A DNA stretch of 64,000 nt from Lojkania enalia (GCA_010094045.1 ML986612.1:18440-82439); one strand, 5' to 3'. Shown: positions 24,033 to 35,461, numbered from the stretch's first letter. Notes: a model not told the origin generated them from the letters alone. Translations and numbers: made by a program.

Positions 24033-25390
24033 ATGAAGCTGCTCGATCTCCCGTTGAAAATGTTCGAAGGGGTTATACGCGTTTGCGTCGATGTTGAAGC
24101 CCTCAGAATGCTTGCTATCTGAGAGCTGCTTGCCGTAACTATCCTCGAAAACGATGTTTTCCATCACTCATGTGGGCTAAGCGCATTTCGATATTTCGTC
24201 CTCCACGACGTATACAAGAGGCTAAGGGTCTTTATCGAGATATCCAGATGCGATATCGAGCAATATATGTGGGATGTTACCTGTTTGACTAGCACGCGAG
24301 CAAGGGAAAAGTGTGCACAATCTTGATTCGCTGTTGTATTGGTACGTTCCATGCCAGCTTAAAGACGATACCATTCTAAACTGACTGCAACAGCAGCAGT
24401 CGGAAACTTTGACGCAGTCAAGAACTAGGTGGCAAGAGGTGCCGATTTTGATGCAGATAAATTGGTCAGTATGAAAGCCAATCGCTGATTTTCAGAGAAA
24501 CCTACCATCTCGACCGCGGCGATAACGGGGAAGGTCGAAGTTCTGCAATACTTGCTATCCGCTACCAAAACTGTGACAAATGTACACCGAGGCCTAGCAA
24601 TCGCTGCGTGGTATCAACAAACCCGAGCTGTCAATGTTTTGCCGGATTATAGTAAAGAACGCCACAAGTATTGGATAGGGCTATATTATTAAACTTGGCT
24701 AGACCTTTTTTTTCGGAATGTAATACTACCGCCATCGCGCGAATGGTCATGCCCCTTGTATGGCGTAGTCTCAGTCGCTCATAGATAGTGCACTTCATCT
24801 TCTGGGGCGCATGCGAGGGCGAAAGCTGGAAGGTTATCTTCTTTCTCTATCAGCGCGGATGGATCAATGATGGGGAGTGCTCAGGTTGGATGTACCACGA
24901 CTGCCATTGGATAAACATGCAGTAACGTCTAACAGCCAGGCCACCATCAAAGTACTTTTGGGATTATGGAGAGAACACTAATCTCGGCGATCCTATTCTC
25001 GAGACGGTCAAACAGCATAATCTCCCGATGGTTCAGTTGTTTCTGGAAAATGGCGCCTTCACCACCCCCAACGCTATACGAGAGGATAAAGCTAGAGTCG
25101 AGAATGCAAGACTGGATAATAAGTCATCGCATCGTGTGCAGTGACTCTTCACCTACTATTACCTATACAAGTCGATGAAACATCAGTACCATGCGCTATA
25201 CCATTGGCATATCGCACCTCGCCGCTTAACGAAACCCGAGCAATTTGTGGAGAGGATCGAACCAGGAAAAAGATTAATTGAAGAACCTGCATTGAAGATG
25301 CCACCTACCCCCAGTGTTATGTATGGGAGGGCATTGCTTGACGCAGGGTTCTATGCCAATAATGAAGGCTATAGCTTTACATTTGTATAG
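24033..25390 (+). pseudogene. decayed ankyrin-repeat protein gene
   Basis: An ATG at 24033 opens MKLLDLPLKMFEGVIRVCV, like the F-box-like N terminus of fungal ankyrin proteins. After about 35 codons a TGA breaks the frame (TGA-ELLAVTILENDVF, where CGA Arg would fit). Downstream, separate frames give ankyrin pieces: STAAITGKVEVLQYLLSATK and GLAIAAWYQQTRAV at about 24510-24640, GDPILETVKQHNLPMVQLFL then ENGA at about 24985-25055, and RALLDAGFYANNEG at about 25325-25370. Many stops and frame changes separate them. The gene is dead. Its former role is unknown; ankyrin proteins of this kind are often expanded and variable in fungi. Confidence 0.6.
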
Positions 25391-26399
25391 CAAATCTATG
25401 GATATAGCAAATTCGCTATAGATTGCGGTCATCCGAATGCATTTATTCATTGAAAGTCAACTTAGATAATCGGGTTATGGAAATAATGAATAAGTCCTGT
25501 TCAAGAGTATTAGCCCCTGCAAATGCATAATTTTGTTTGATCAGGAGAACCCGTTGTAATATCTCGATGCTTTACTATTGTTTTGACACCTAGTCTTTTC
25601 AAATTACTAGCTAATGAAATATTTTCGACTCTAAAAGATTAGCCGGCAAAACCGTGGTGCTAAAAGGAAACATTGGGGAAGTTTCTAATAATCATGTAAC
25701 GAATGCCTCCCTCTTCTACTATGACCAGTCCTAAAGACGGCCAATATATATATATATATATATATTAAATCTGATATAGAAGAAGTATATCCTAAGGATT
25801 TGTTCTCTGAAGAGGCAGGGCGCTTATAACTACGCTCCAGGGCCCAGATGATAGTCCATACCACCTGCTCCAACATCTTATTCCTCGACTTTGTTGTAAA
25901 TCCTATAACGAGCTTTGAACTAAATTGTCTTCATTCTTGCTTGATTCAATGGCTCACTGTCAAATCGAACGTCGTAAGGAAATATATCTCCCCAAATAGA
26001 AGAATTACCGGAATAAGGTTAGAGGGAAATAGTTACACTATAAAGTGAGCTGTTATGCCTGTCAACTGCGCACTAAAAGCCTTAGTTAACTGCCTGATTT
26101 CGAAGCCGATCCAGATGGTCGAAAAATGGTTGCAATCACGATAGGAAAGATCGCACATGGAACATATCTCATGCTATTGAACAGTTTTTGTTTGACTGGT
26201 CTCCTAGCTGGCGAAAGTCTAAGAAGATATCTAACCCACGCATATACCATCCATTCCCACAATACTACAGAATCATCAACCATCCATACCCTTCCACGCC
26301 GTCCTAGACCCAGTCGAACCGAATTGAACCGATGTAATAAGGGAGAAGATGTCGAAGTAGAGCGGATGACAGGAGGCAAAGAATATACGCAGAAGGGGT
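25391..26399. other. intergenic region with a (TA)n run
   Basis: No gene recognised. A TA repeat of about 22 bp lies at 25744-25765. The right part is the 3' flank of the ribosomal protein gene. Confidence 0.6.
25744..25765. repeat. (TA)n microsatellite
   Basis: About eleven TA units in intergenic DNA. Confidence 0.85.
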
Positions 26400-27036
26400 C
26401 TACTGCTCGGTCTGGAAGTAGTTGAGGAGGATGCTTCGCTCCTGGGAGTCCTCTCCCCAGTCACGGACGACAACGCAGGAGCAATTGACAACTTTGCGGG
26501 GATTGCCCTCACGGTCGATCTGGCCTATAGGTTTATTAGCACAAACTTGTGTCCTAGAATATGGCTCGTCGGTAAGAGCTAGGAACCACGTACAAAGACC
26601 GGCCCATTCGCCGAGCTGCTTGCCATCTGGAACTTTGATCAAGGGAATCTTGTGCTCGGAGCAAAGCGCGACAACGAGCTTCTTGTACGCCTCCTCCTCG
26701 CAGGCCTCGTTTAGGACGCACATGTGTGCCTGGCGGCGGTCGAGAGCCTTGGAAGCTTCACGGAGACCACGAGCGAGGCCGTCGTGAATAAGGGCGAGCT
26801 TGAGGACACCCTTCAGGGCCTCGAGAACAGACATCTGGCCCTTGCCCGCACCAGCATCGGCACTAACCTCGACCTCACCGACCTCGGCGACAGGAGATGT
26901 AGGCTCTTCTCCGTCCGACTGTTCTTATCGTTAGCAACGCCTCGTTACGCGGGCAAGGAGATCGCCGGAGGGCTAATTGAGGGGTGATAGGGATCGGAGG
27001 GACTGTGGGTATAAAGATACAAGAAGAGCATACCAT
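26400..27036 (-). CDS. RPS12: 40S ribosomal protein S12 (eS12)
   Basis: Three exons, 27036..27034 (just the ATG), 26918..26594 and 26524..26400, give 150 residues. Introns are GTATGC..AACAG directly after the start codon and GTACGT..CTATAG. The spliced protein starts [13 protein letters not shown]. It has the eS12 core: [61 protein letters not shown] joined to [16 protein letters not shown] across the second splice, and a LLNYFQTEQ end. Length and sequence fit the fungal family (about 143-150 residues). S12 sits in the beak of the small ribosomal subunit. An intron just after the ATG is common in fungal ribosomal protein genes. The acceptor CTATAG was chosen over GGCCAG 5 bases later because only it keeps the frame. 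Confidence 0.96.
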
Positions 27037-27854
27037 GATGACTGGTTTATACTAATCTGCCGGGTGTTCCTCGAAGAGAAGGGACGCTGTTGAATAAAAG
27101 ATGAACGTGGGAAGTTAAAGTTTTCGATAGGTTCGAGGTTCCAAATTCGGACTGTGGGCGGCGAAGCGAGCTGATCAGTCTTGGCACTGGTGGCACTTGC
27201 AGGTAATCTCGCCGAGTGCTTTTGACGCGTGAGACCGTTCTGTACGATGACAGTGGGCAAGGGAATACGGAAGACTAAGCTTGGTAACTCACTGAATTAT
27301 GCAATGTTCTTGAATACGTTCTTAGTTCACTTGCAATTGCCTCATGTTTGGTAGGTTTCATTCTCTACATGCCTCGGACTTTCCTCCACGAGCTCCGACG
27401 TCACCATGTTCACACTAGCCACGGCAGTGCTAACTCTTCCTTCGACGGATATGCTCTTTGCTTGACAATTGCATAGGAAAAGATAATTCACCATTTGCCT
27501 CCCAATTAATTCGGAGAAAAGATGGCGGAAGAAGACTTCATTTTGACGGCGTCGGCCATCCCACAATTCTTAAGATTATGAAAAAAAAAAAAAAAAAAAT
27601 AGATAAAGAAGCTAGCAATGCAATGGCAGGCCCGAACAAATGCGGCGCTTTGAAAAGGACTAAGACTAGAAGGAAATGGTATATCAGCAAACCGCTGTAC
27701 GCTATCAGCCCAGAATGAGATGTGGTTACACGCAGCCAAAGGTATAATCCGCCTGAACACCAAAACGCCAGAAACATAAGAAAGTAATGGGTCGCCCCTC
27801 TGTTCACTGATGAAAAAGAAAAAATATGGATGAAAATGAAGACAGACGACAGCG
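27037..27854. other. intergenic region between RPS12 and teaR, with an A19 run
   Basis: Promoter side of RPS12 and 3' flank of teaR. A run of 19 A lies at 27581-27599. No further coding frame is supported. Confidence 0.6.
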
Positions 27855-29435
27855 CTACATGACAATGCAGCAGCAGTTCTTCTTTTGCTTCTCTAATTGG
27901 GGCTCCGGTACCCGGATTGTGTTCGTAGGTTTTGGAGAAGCAATGGCTGGTCGATGAGTAGAGCTACGAGATGGGATACGGGGGCTTTGTGGTATTGTTG
28001 GAGTGAGTTTGTAGCCGCCTTGCTCATTCGTAGGAGACTTAACATTAGTATCGATCCGGTCCGGAACTGATTTGGTCGGGCTCGGAAGAGGCCACTCCTC
28101 ATCATCCCGCCGTTTTTCAAGTTCTAGTGGCTGAATATTCGAGTTTCGCTTATCGTCGAATTCCTCAGTGTTTAAGAGCTTAAACTCGCGGTCGTACGCG
28201 GAGCCTGTTTTTCCTTCAGACTCCCACTGCTCTTGCTGCATTCGCTTAGCGTGTGTTGGAATGATCTGCTGATCGGGAGGAAGACGTGGATCGGGCTTGT
28301 ACATGGTTGCAATCCAAGGTGCCTCGCCTTCTGGGCGGTGGCTGGTAGTCGGTCTGGAGATAGAGCCACCACTCGTTCCGGGACGCTTGATAGGTGAAGT
28401 TGCTGAAGTATTTCGCTTCGCTTGCGAGCCGGATCTTTGAGCGCTCGTCTTCCGTGCTCCAGATGTAGGGGCTGCTTTAGCGGGAGTCTTCGTTTTGGGC
28501 GGTGATCCGGTAATTGGAGACGTCTGATTACTGAAGTCGCTTCGAATGGGTGTGCGGAGTAGCTCACCAGACGTCTTCGGTTCATCCAGCAGAACCTGAC
28601 TAGATGCACTTCCACTTCGCACTCTAGCTCCGTTGGTAGCAATAGCATCTCCCGTCCAATTGGCGCTGCCTTTCCGCGACCTAGGAAGGGGTGCGTCTCG
28701 TTCAACAAATGTATTCGGGACAGGGACGGGACTTGTCTTCGCAACGGGGATCCGAGAGGTGCTAGGTCTGATGATGTGGTTTCGTGGTGACCAACTATCC
28801 TTCTCATCTCTCTCTGCTGTAATCTCTTCTAGTGTCCTTAGATCCCAATTGTGTGGCTCCGCATCATCATCATCATCATCATCTTCCTCGGCAGGAATTG
28901 GAGATACCATTCGCCGATCCTGTCGTTCATCCCCGCTGGGCATATTATCGCTGGTCTCAGAGTCTTTGCGTCCTCTTCCGGATCGTGTAGCACTATGAGA
29001 TCTGCTGTTTGAGCGACTTGCGCGTCCGATTGTAAAGCCTGCCTCTTCCAATTCTCGACTTTCAATCTGTGCAAGCTTGTCCCTATGTATCCAGTTAGAG
29101 TCGTCCTTCTCTACGTCAACCCAGTTCGACGCTGGCCCCTTCCTCTTCTTGTCTTTCTTCGTTCGGGTTTGAGAGGCATTCCTAGTCCCATTTTTGGCTT
29201 CACCATCCTTGTAGTACTCCAGAACACTGTCCGGGTCGCTGCCATTCCCGCTCACATCGCTTCCTTTGCTCTGCAGTTCGTCCACGCGATTCGGCACTAG
29301 ATGCCCTTGCTCGTCATTGTAGTATTGCCGTCGAGCCTCCGGCCCGTTGGTAGGAGGCTGCTTATATGTGCCATTAGGCTGAGAGGTGAGGGGATTGCGG
29401 GGGGATCGCGGTTGGGTGGAGACGTCTTCAGACAT
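27855..29435 (-). CDS. teaR: TeaR-like prenylated receptor for the cell-end marker TeaA
   Basis: A single exon of 526 residues; the ATG at 29435 starts MSEDVSTQPRSP. The protein is largely disordered, with an Asp run at about 185-191 coded by a GAT/CAT repeat (28862-28882). It ends KKNCCCIVM: a CaaX box (CIVM) for prenylation preceded by two extra cysteines that could be palmitoylated. The conserved block EAPWIATMYKPDPRLPPDQQ followed by IIPTHAKRMQQEQW at about 375-410 is, as I recall it, the signature of TeaR and fission yeast Mod5. These proteins sit at the hyphal tip membrane, anchor TeaA delivered by microtubules, and help keep polar growth straight. Assignment rests on the C-terminal box and that block. 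Confidence 0.85.
   Translation of the reverse strand: MSEDVSTQPRSPRNPLTSQPNGTYKQPPTNGPEARRQYYNDEQGHLVPNRVDELQSKGSDVSGNGSDPDSVLEYYKDGEAKNGTRNASQTRTKKDKKRKGPASNWVDVEKDDSNWIHRDKLAQIESRELEEAGFTIGRASRSNSRSHSATRSGRGRKDSETSDNMPSGDERQDRRMVSPIPAEEDDDDDDDAEPHNWDLRTLEEITAERDEKDSWSPRNHIIRPSTSRIPVAKTSPVPVPNTFVERDAPLPRSRKGSANWTGDAIATNGARVRSGSASSQVLLDEPKTSGELLRTPIRSDFSNQTSPITGSPPKTKTPAKAAPTSGARKTSAQRSGSQAKRNTSATSPIKRPGTSGGSISRPTTSHRPEGEAPWIATMYKPDPRLPPDQQIIPTHAKRMQQEQWESEGKTGSAYDREFKLLNTEEFDDKRNSNIQPLELEKRRDDEEWPLPSPTKSVPDRIDTNVKSPTNEQGGYKLTPTIPQSPRIPSRSSTHRPAIASPKPTNTIRVPEPQLEKQKKNCCCIVM
28862..28882. repeat. CAT trinucleotide run inside teaR
   Basis: Seven repeats of ATC/CAT code for an Asp run in TeaR (minus strand GAT). 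Its length may vary between strains. Confidence 0.8.
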
Positions 29436-31008
29436 GAAAGGCTTCTGGTCGACGAAGGATGTTTTCTATAGAAGGATGAAAGGTCAGTAAGTCGCATCAT
29501 TCTATAACTTTCGTCATCAGGGGTTCATTCAAGGCAAGCGAAATCGGTGAATAAGACAGTACGCAGTGACGCTATCTGCGGGGAGCGTTCCAAGTTGTCT
29601 CGATAGCATAGAATTGACGCCATATGACTTCTCTACCCCAGTGAGGAATGACTAACTTACAATATTATCCAAAGGTACTGCGAAATCCCACGATCTTCGC
29701 CCACCGTGCGAACTATTTGGTGGTGTCAATTGCGGAACTGCTGTTGGGGGCTGGCGGGGTGAAGCCACGGCCATAGAGGGAGGCTTCGGGGAGGTGCAAA
29801 ATGCTCAGTAGCACTTTTAGAGCCCCAGAATAATGTATCACCTGGTTCGCTCCAGTAGAAACGTACGCAGTGCGCAACTCGGTGTAGTGTTGCAATGTCT
29901 TACACAAGGGGGTCGTGCCGGGGTAGTCACAAACTGCGTCCTGTGCGCTGAGGGGGAAGTAGCTGCGAAGAACGCGTCGACAGAGCGTCGCCGAGACGGA
30001 AGAGTATGAGGCTATCGAAAGTCTGCCATGAGCCAGCACGATGTTCGAAAAGAGGCGTTGGTGGAGGTCAAGCTTGGGGGTGGAGTCTGCTTGCATGCGA
30101 TTCCCTGCAGCGACCTTAACTTGACATGCAGGGTGCGCCAATAGATGGGGGGGGCCGTTTGCGAGGCAATGAATAGTAGAGAGTAGCTAAGAACAGCCAG
30201 TGCGCTCAACAGGTTGTCCAGTTAAAGTAGAGCTCGCGGAGTCGGCGGTGAATGGGAGCGGAAAGTGGTTGTTCTGGAGAGGCGCGCTCAGATTCTACCG
30301 GCAGGACTGGACAGTGATTGGCGCTTGGATCAATTATTTGCACGAGAATCCGTGCTCGGACCGCAGCTCCCTAATCAGAAGCCCTTGTCTGGTGACGGCG
30401 GTGCGTCGGATAAGGAATGGGCAAAAGCAAAAAAGGGCTAGGAGCTGGGGTGGCGTTGCTTTGGAAAAGGAGGCTTTTAACGAGCATCGCGACTTTTGAA
30501 GGGGTAGAACAGTGGCTGTCATGCGCTTCGAGGTCTCTGGCGCGAGTCCCGGAACCGTGGGAGAACTGCCTTCCCCCCATCAGATTGATACTCCCAAGGG
30601 TTCCATTCTGCCTATGAACGTGTTTGTTTACCCACGGGCCCAACATTATTCCTGGCTTGTCCATGGTTCGCTACTCATCGACACGCCGCCGTCATTAACG
30701 GCCTAACCGATGGACAGGAGGAACTGGCGGTATGGTTCAAGCAAAAACTATGCCCAGTGCGTGTGAGTGAGCGGTCGTCGTATGCAGCGTGGAACGAAAC
30801 GATCGACCACATTCTGTGGATCGCATCATACCGCAGTGTAGCGAGATCCAGAGTGTAGGATCCGGGAACAAACGAAAAGCTTTATCAGTAGACAAATTGC
30901 ACGTCTCCACCAGCACCTCCAAATTTCTGGATTTAGAAAAATCACAGCAAGAAATGGTATCAATTCTAGTTATCGTTTCCTTGAGTTACAATTTGGCACG
31001 TGTGTCTA
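29436..31008. other. intergenic region upstream of teaR
   Basis: The leader and promoter of teaR (minus) and the 3' flank of the reductase gene (minus). Frames at 29713-30141 and 30371-30664 on the minus strand have no family marks and no good start context. Nothing else recognised. Confidence 0.55.
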
Positions 31009-32809
31009 CTACCATCCGAACGTCTCCTTGTGCCAATAAACGTCGGCTCCCCTACCTACCCAACGTTCAACGCTCTTGCTCAACTGATCCGTCAAACCCT
31101 TTGGCCCACATGATATCACGGCAACCCTCTCAACCGTACCAAACATCTCATCTACAATAGCATCAATGTTCGGACGGCCTGCTTTCAGCATTGTGCCTTT
31201 CCTTGGTCTTTCCATCTGCTCCTCTAAAGAAAGAAGCTGGTCATCTTCAGCAAGCTCAATTTCCCCACTGGGTTCTTCGATTTGTAGACCCGAACCCGAG
31301 GGGCCTGTCACAAAAACCTCAACAACGCTGCCGGAAAATGATTGCTCGGATTCCACCTCGTCGTCGGTGGAAGCTAGGAACGCCCATTGGACGTCAGCAA
31401 GCGTTCTAACCGACCAGATGAAGCGGACCTCAGGTCTACTCGCATGATTATAGTTGCAATCTGAAATTATATTTCGGTATATGGGCATGACATATGTCGC
31501 GCCAACTCCTCCTGCAACCAGTAGAATCTTGTCAAAGGTTGAGAAATCGGGTAACCAGTTTGAATACCCGTATGGACCTTCTAATGCGAATGGAATCCTT
31601 GGAGCCTCGTCGGATTCATGTGATACTAGTGATCGTGCCAGATCTGCCAATTTCTTAGTGTTGCCGTTCATGACCTTTGCCACTAAGATCAACTCCTTGT
31701 CGTTGGCTGGAACCGAAGCAACACTGAAGGGATTCGTCAAACTTCTGAGCTCAAGCTGTGTATAGGGTTTACCGGTCGGAAGACTCAGATATACATGTTG
31801 ACCAGGTCTCCATGTTAATGCTGAGTTCCCAGCCTCGAGGGGAATATGGATTCGAACGAGATTCGTTCCGGGCAGTACCCTGATTGAGCCCTTGTATACG
31901 TTAAGGCTAAAATTTCGGAGGAGGCCATGAAAAATGTAAACTACGATGACCCCGAGGATATATGGCCTGATATGTGTGACATGGATATACAGTGCTGCTA
32001 TAACCAGGGTTGCAATGAGCACGTGCGATATGTAGAAGACACGGTAATTCCACCTTCGGAGCTGGCCCAGAGCGGTCGTACTTAGTATAGAGAAGAGAAT
32101 GATGCTGAAGATACCGAAAATAACGTCCTTGTCCTTGATTCGTTTTGCGAGAAATCCTGATAGGACGAAGAAGATCATGTAGAGCACTGCATGAAGAACG
32201 AAAAGGAAGAAAATGATGCGACCTAGCACCTGATGAGCCCCCTTCAATTGCTCATGAGACATACGTGTCAAAAACTGGATAGGCGAGTAAGGGGAACGCA
32301 TCGCTAGGAGATAGTGAAGCGGTAGTTGAGATGCTCCAATAATACCAAAACGCTTGGTTAGGTGCAAATAATCTGTTATACGTTAAACATTGATTACACA
32401 CATGCGTCTACTGAGCATTTTAGGAATTATATTGCTTACCGTTTCCAGTTTGGGCGAAGGAGAGATATAAAAGCCATAGGGTCCAAATCACTCCGCCTAT
32501 CCATTCCCCTCTGGTGCCCCAGCCACAGATGACGGATGCTTTCATCCACCATTTCACACGGACAACGTTATGTCTTGATTTCTTCAACCACGCCCATTTG
32601 CCTTCGGCTCGCTTGTTAAGTGAAGGAGATTTCGGCTTATCGTATTCTAGCCCGCGCTGCGTAAACCACGCCAAAAAGAAACCAAGCTGGAAGAGAGCAA
32701 ATACAACTAAGGCCGAACAAAATGCGACAAAAGGGTAATGCTCAAGAAGTGCTCTTCTTATATGCTTTTGTTCATCGTTCAAATCGACAAATTCGTAACC
32801 AAAGGCCAT
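31009..32809 (-). CDS. ferric-reductase-like transmembrane protein (FRE/NOX superfamily)
   Basis: Exons 32809..32440 and 32372..31009 give 577 residues; the intron is GTAAGC..ATAACAG, phase 1. An N-terminal membrane segment is followed by the ferric-reductase domain, with haem-ligand type histidines in HYLLAM, HQVLGRIIFFLFVLH and YISHVLIATLVIAALYIHVTH. The FAD-binding region has WRPGQHVYLSLP and TNPFSVAS, where the usual HPF is NPF. The NAD-binding part has EGPYG, LLVAGGVGATYVMP and SCGPKGL. The last residues KETFGW end as in the family. Such proteins pass electrons from NADPH through FAD and two haems across the membrane to Fe(III) or Cu(II). An acidic insert at about 500-530 (EIELAEDDQ) is variable. 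Start faces the nucleoside hydrolase gene 580 bp away. Reductase rather than NADPH oxidase is inferred from overall resemblance. Confidence 0.88.
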
Positions 32810-33389
32810 GATTAGGGCTTCGTTATTCGAGGCTCGGCTGTCTAAATCAATCTACTTCCCGGCTCTTGTTGATGTAGGTAGCTCGGAGTTCCCTGCTACG
32901 TCACCGGTAAGTGAAATGGAAATCCACAATCGGGTGCCGCTGCAGCGTACGTGTCGAGAAAAGACTAGTCTTGAAAAGAACGCACAACGAGCTGACAGGA
33001 TATTCCGATGATGGTCCCTATCGGACTTACGCTCCGACGCAGACTATGACCGGCTAACACAGTGCTTAAGCAGAACCATCGAAGCGTGCACCCGTAGCGG
33101 CGACCTCTTAGTTCATGAAATATGGGCCGGTTTTGCGACCTGTTTTTGCAATAATTGTGGAAGAGGTATGCGGAGGGACAACGTAGCTAGGGTTGGTCGG
33201 TTGTTGATGCTTAGACACAACCCTCCTGCCGAGCCTCAAGCCCCGCTGTAAACAGCCCATGCTGAACCCTGCACATAACAACCCAGTTGTGCCATACGCA
33301 ACTGTATCGTGCCACAGCTTGAGTTTACGAATTTATTCCTGCTAGAGGAGTCGCATGTACAGAAACATCAACCTCATTCTCCCATAATC
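32810..33389. other. divergent promoter region
   Basis: 580 bp between the reductase gene (minus) and the nucleoside hydrolase gene (plus). No coding frame and no clear operator recognised. Confidence 0.55.
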
Positions 33390-34828
33390 ATGGCGAAGAT
33401 TCCCCTCTGGCTAGATTGTGTACGGTGTACTCCCCGTCTTCGTCGCTTTGATTCTTTTAACAGTTGATGCCTAGGACACAGGACACGATGTACGAATATT
33501 CCTCGTACTAGAGAAATTTCTCTCACACACACTCCTAGGATGCATACGCTCTGCTTCTTAGCACACACGATCCACACGTCAACCTCCTCGGTGTCAGCAC
33601 AGTCCACGGCAATGCCCCTCTCGACCTTACCACTTTTAATACTAGAAGTATATTAGAAGCCATAGGGAGACGCGACATAAGGGTTTATCCGGGCGCCGCC
33701 AAACCAATCGCGAGGGAGGCCGTGCATGCTGCCGACATCCATGGAACGTATCTTTGTGCCCTTCATGAGCATCCTGCTAATTGCGATCAGGCGAATCTGG
33801 CTTGGACGGAGTAACGCTGCTACCGCAGCCAGTTGAGTCTGCTGTTACCGATGTCAACTATCTGGAAGCAATGTACAAGGCGTTGATTGCTACTTCGCCT
33901 AATACTGCCTGGCTTGTATCGACAGGAACGTTGACAAACATCGGGCTGCTTTTCCAAAAATACCCGGATTTGGCAGGACACATCAAGGGATTGAGCATAA
34001 TGGGTGGTGCGATTGGAAATGGCTTTACCGACGCCCCTATGGGCAAGGTTAAGGGAGAAGGAGAGCGCTTCGGCAACTGGACTGCGTATGCAGAGTTCAA
34101 TGTAGGTGTTTTGTGAGACTTAACCTGCAGCCCTTCGCCACTTAGGACTGAATTGAGTCAAGTATCGTTACTAACAATAATTAGATATATGTATGTGGAG
34201 CTAGCTGACGGCTTATGGTATTCAAATGTACGCTTACCATCAAAAGTGTGATCCCGAAGCGTCACATTTCATCTTTTCGAACCCTGTCCTCAACCCAAAG
34301 ACGACTTTAATACCCTTGGATCTAAGTCACCAAGTCCTTGGTACGAAAGCTATCCGCCGCACCTTACTATTCGGCTCGGAGCAGTCCCTAGATACTTCAA
34401 CCGCAGACACCGACCGAACGCCATCAGCTCTTCGTGCATTGTTCTATCAGATAATGACTTTCTTTGCGGATACCTATGCAGAGGTCTTTGCGTTGACAGA
34501 AGGCCCGCCGCTTCACGATCCTCTAGCAGTCGCTGCCGCTATACATCCCGAAATATTCGATGACCATGGACGTGAGCGCTTCAAAGTAGATATCGTCATC
34601 GAGGGAACGCATTCTGTAAACCAGTTAGATGTAGAAGAGCTGGGTAGAACTAAGGCGACTAAGCTATTACCTGGGCAAGCCGGTTGCCGGATTCCAAGAG
34701 GCTTGGACTTGCCCAAATTCTGGGAGTTGATAGAAAGCTGCCTCAAGAGTGCTGACAATATTAGTCCAATGCCTAAACTCTCTCACGAGGAGTTGGAAAA
34801 GGAAGGTATCTTTTCTAAGCTATCATAG
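33390..34828 (+). CDS. inosine-uridine preferring nucleoside hydrolase, six exons with two microexons
   Basis: Proposed exons 33390..33419, 33475..33489, 33539..33743, 33791..34101, 34185..34190 and 34247..34828 give 382 residues. The catalytic DxDxxxDD motif (D9-C-D11-T-G-H-D15-D16) exists only if the 15-nt second exon is used. The conserved FNIYCDPEAS block exists only if a 6-nt exon (ATATAT, Ile-Tyr) is used. Other family marks: VSTVHGNA, IHG/ESGLDG, TGTLTNIGLLF, SIMGGAIG, and DPLAVAAAIHPEIF near the C terminus. The enzyme cleaves ribonucleosides to ribose and base, with Ca2+ held by the Asp cluster. The third intron would need a GA donor (33744, GAACGT) to keep frame; using the GT at 33748 shifts the frame. 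So the gene either uses a non-canonical splice or has recently lost one donor. All other parts look intact. Confidence 0.75.
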
Positions 34829-35454
34829 AATGGCCATATTGATCCCGCTACGATTTTACGATTTGGTACCGTAAAGGATGAGAGCCAGAGAGCATTTGTA
34901 AATGCCAATATCAACAATATCAGAGATGAAGTACTCTGGAGCCGATAACTATATGATCATACTTCCCAATAAGAAATACTCGGAACAATTAGCAATACCA
35001 ATAGCTTTTAGAAAACATATCATTCGGCCTATTCATATCTCTAGCGCACTTCGTGCAGCTCCCAGGCCGTGGCTCGGTCATCAAAGCTACTAGGTATATC
35101 CCAGAACGCGATCGCCGCGTTTGCCGCCAGGGTGTCGCTTTTAACATCTGTCAGCCGAACCTCAGTCCAGGAGGTCTATGCCCTCTAGGACCAACAAACA
35201 TTATCAATAGCCTAAGGATCGAAAGATTCCAAGGCGTGAATATGTAAACCAGACGAAGATTTGAGGTATCTATATGGTTCTCGGAATAGTTTACGATCAC
35301 TTTTGCAATTCCCATGTCGGCGGAACCTGTCCGCCCGGCTATATTCATATATTTTTCATTTACTGACAGGTACCATCTATGTCGACCCATCCCTTTTAGG
35401 AATAGCTCCATCGATATACTTTCTACTTCCCTGTTCCTTTTCCTTTTACTCCAA

Positions 35455-35461
35455 TTTAGCC
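35455..35461 (-). promoter_or_regulatory. candidate XlnR-type activator site
   Basis: TTTAGCC on the plus strand is GGCTAAA on the minus strand, the consensus known for the xylanolytic activator XlnR of Aspergillus. It lies about 257 bp upstream of the GH10 start codon, a usual distance. A 7-base match can arise by chance. Confidence 0.4.

Noticed and set aside
28172..28807. 211-codon minus-strand frame within teaR
   Set aside because: It is another frame of the TeaR coding sequence and has no family marks.
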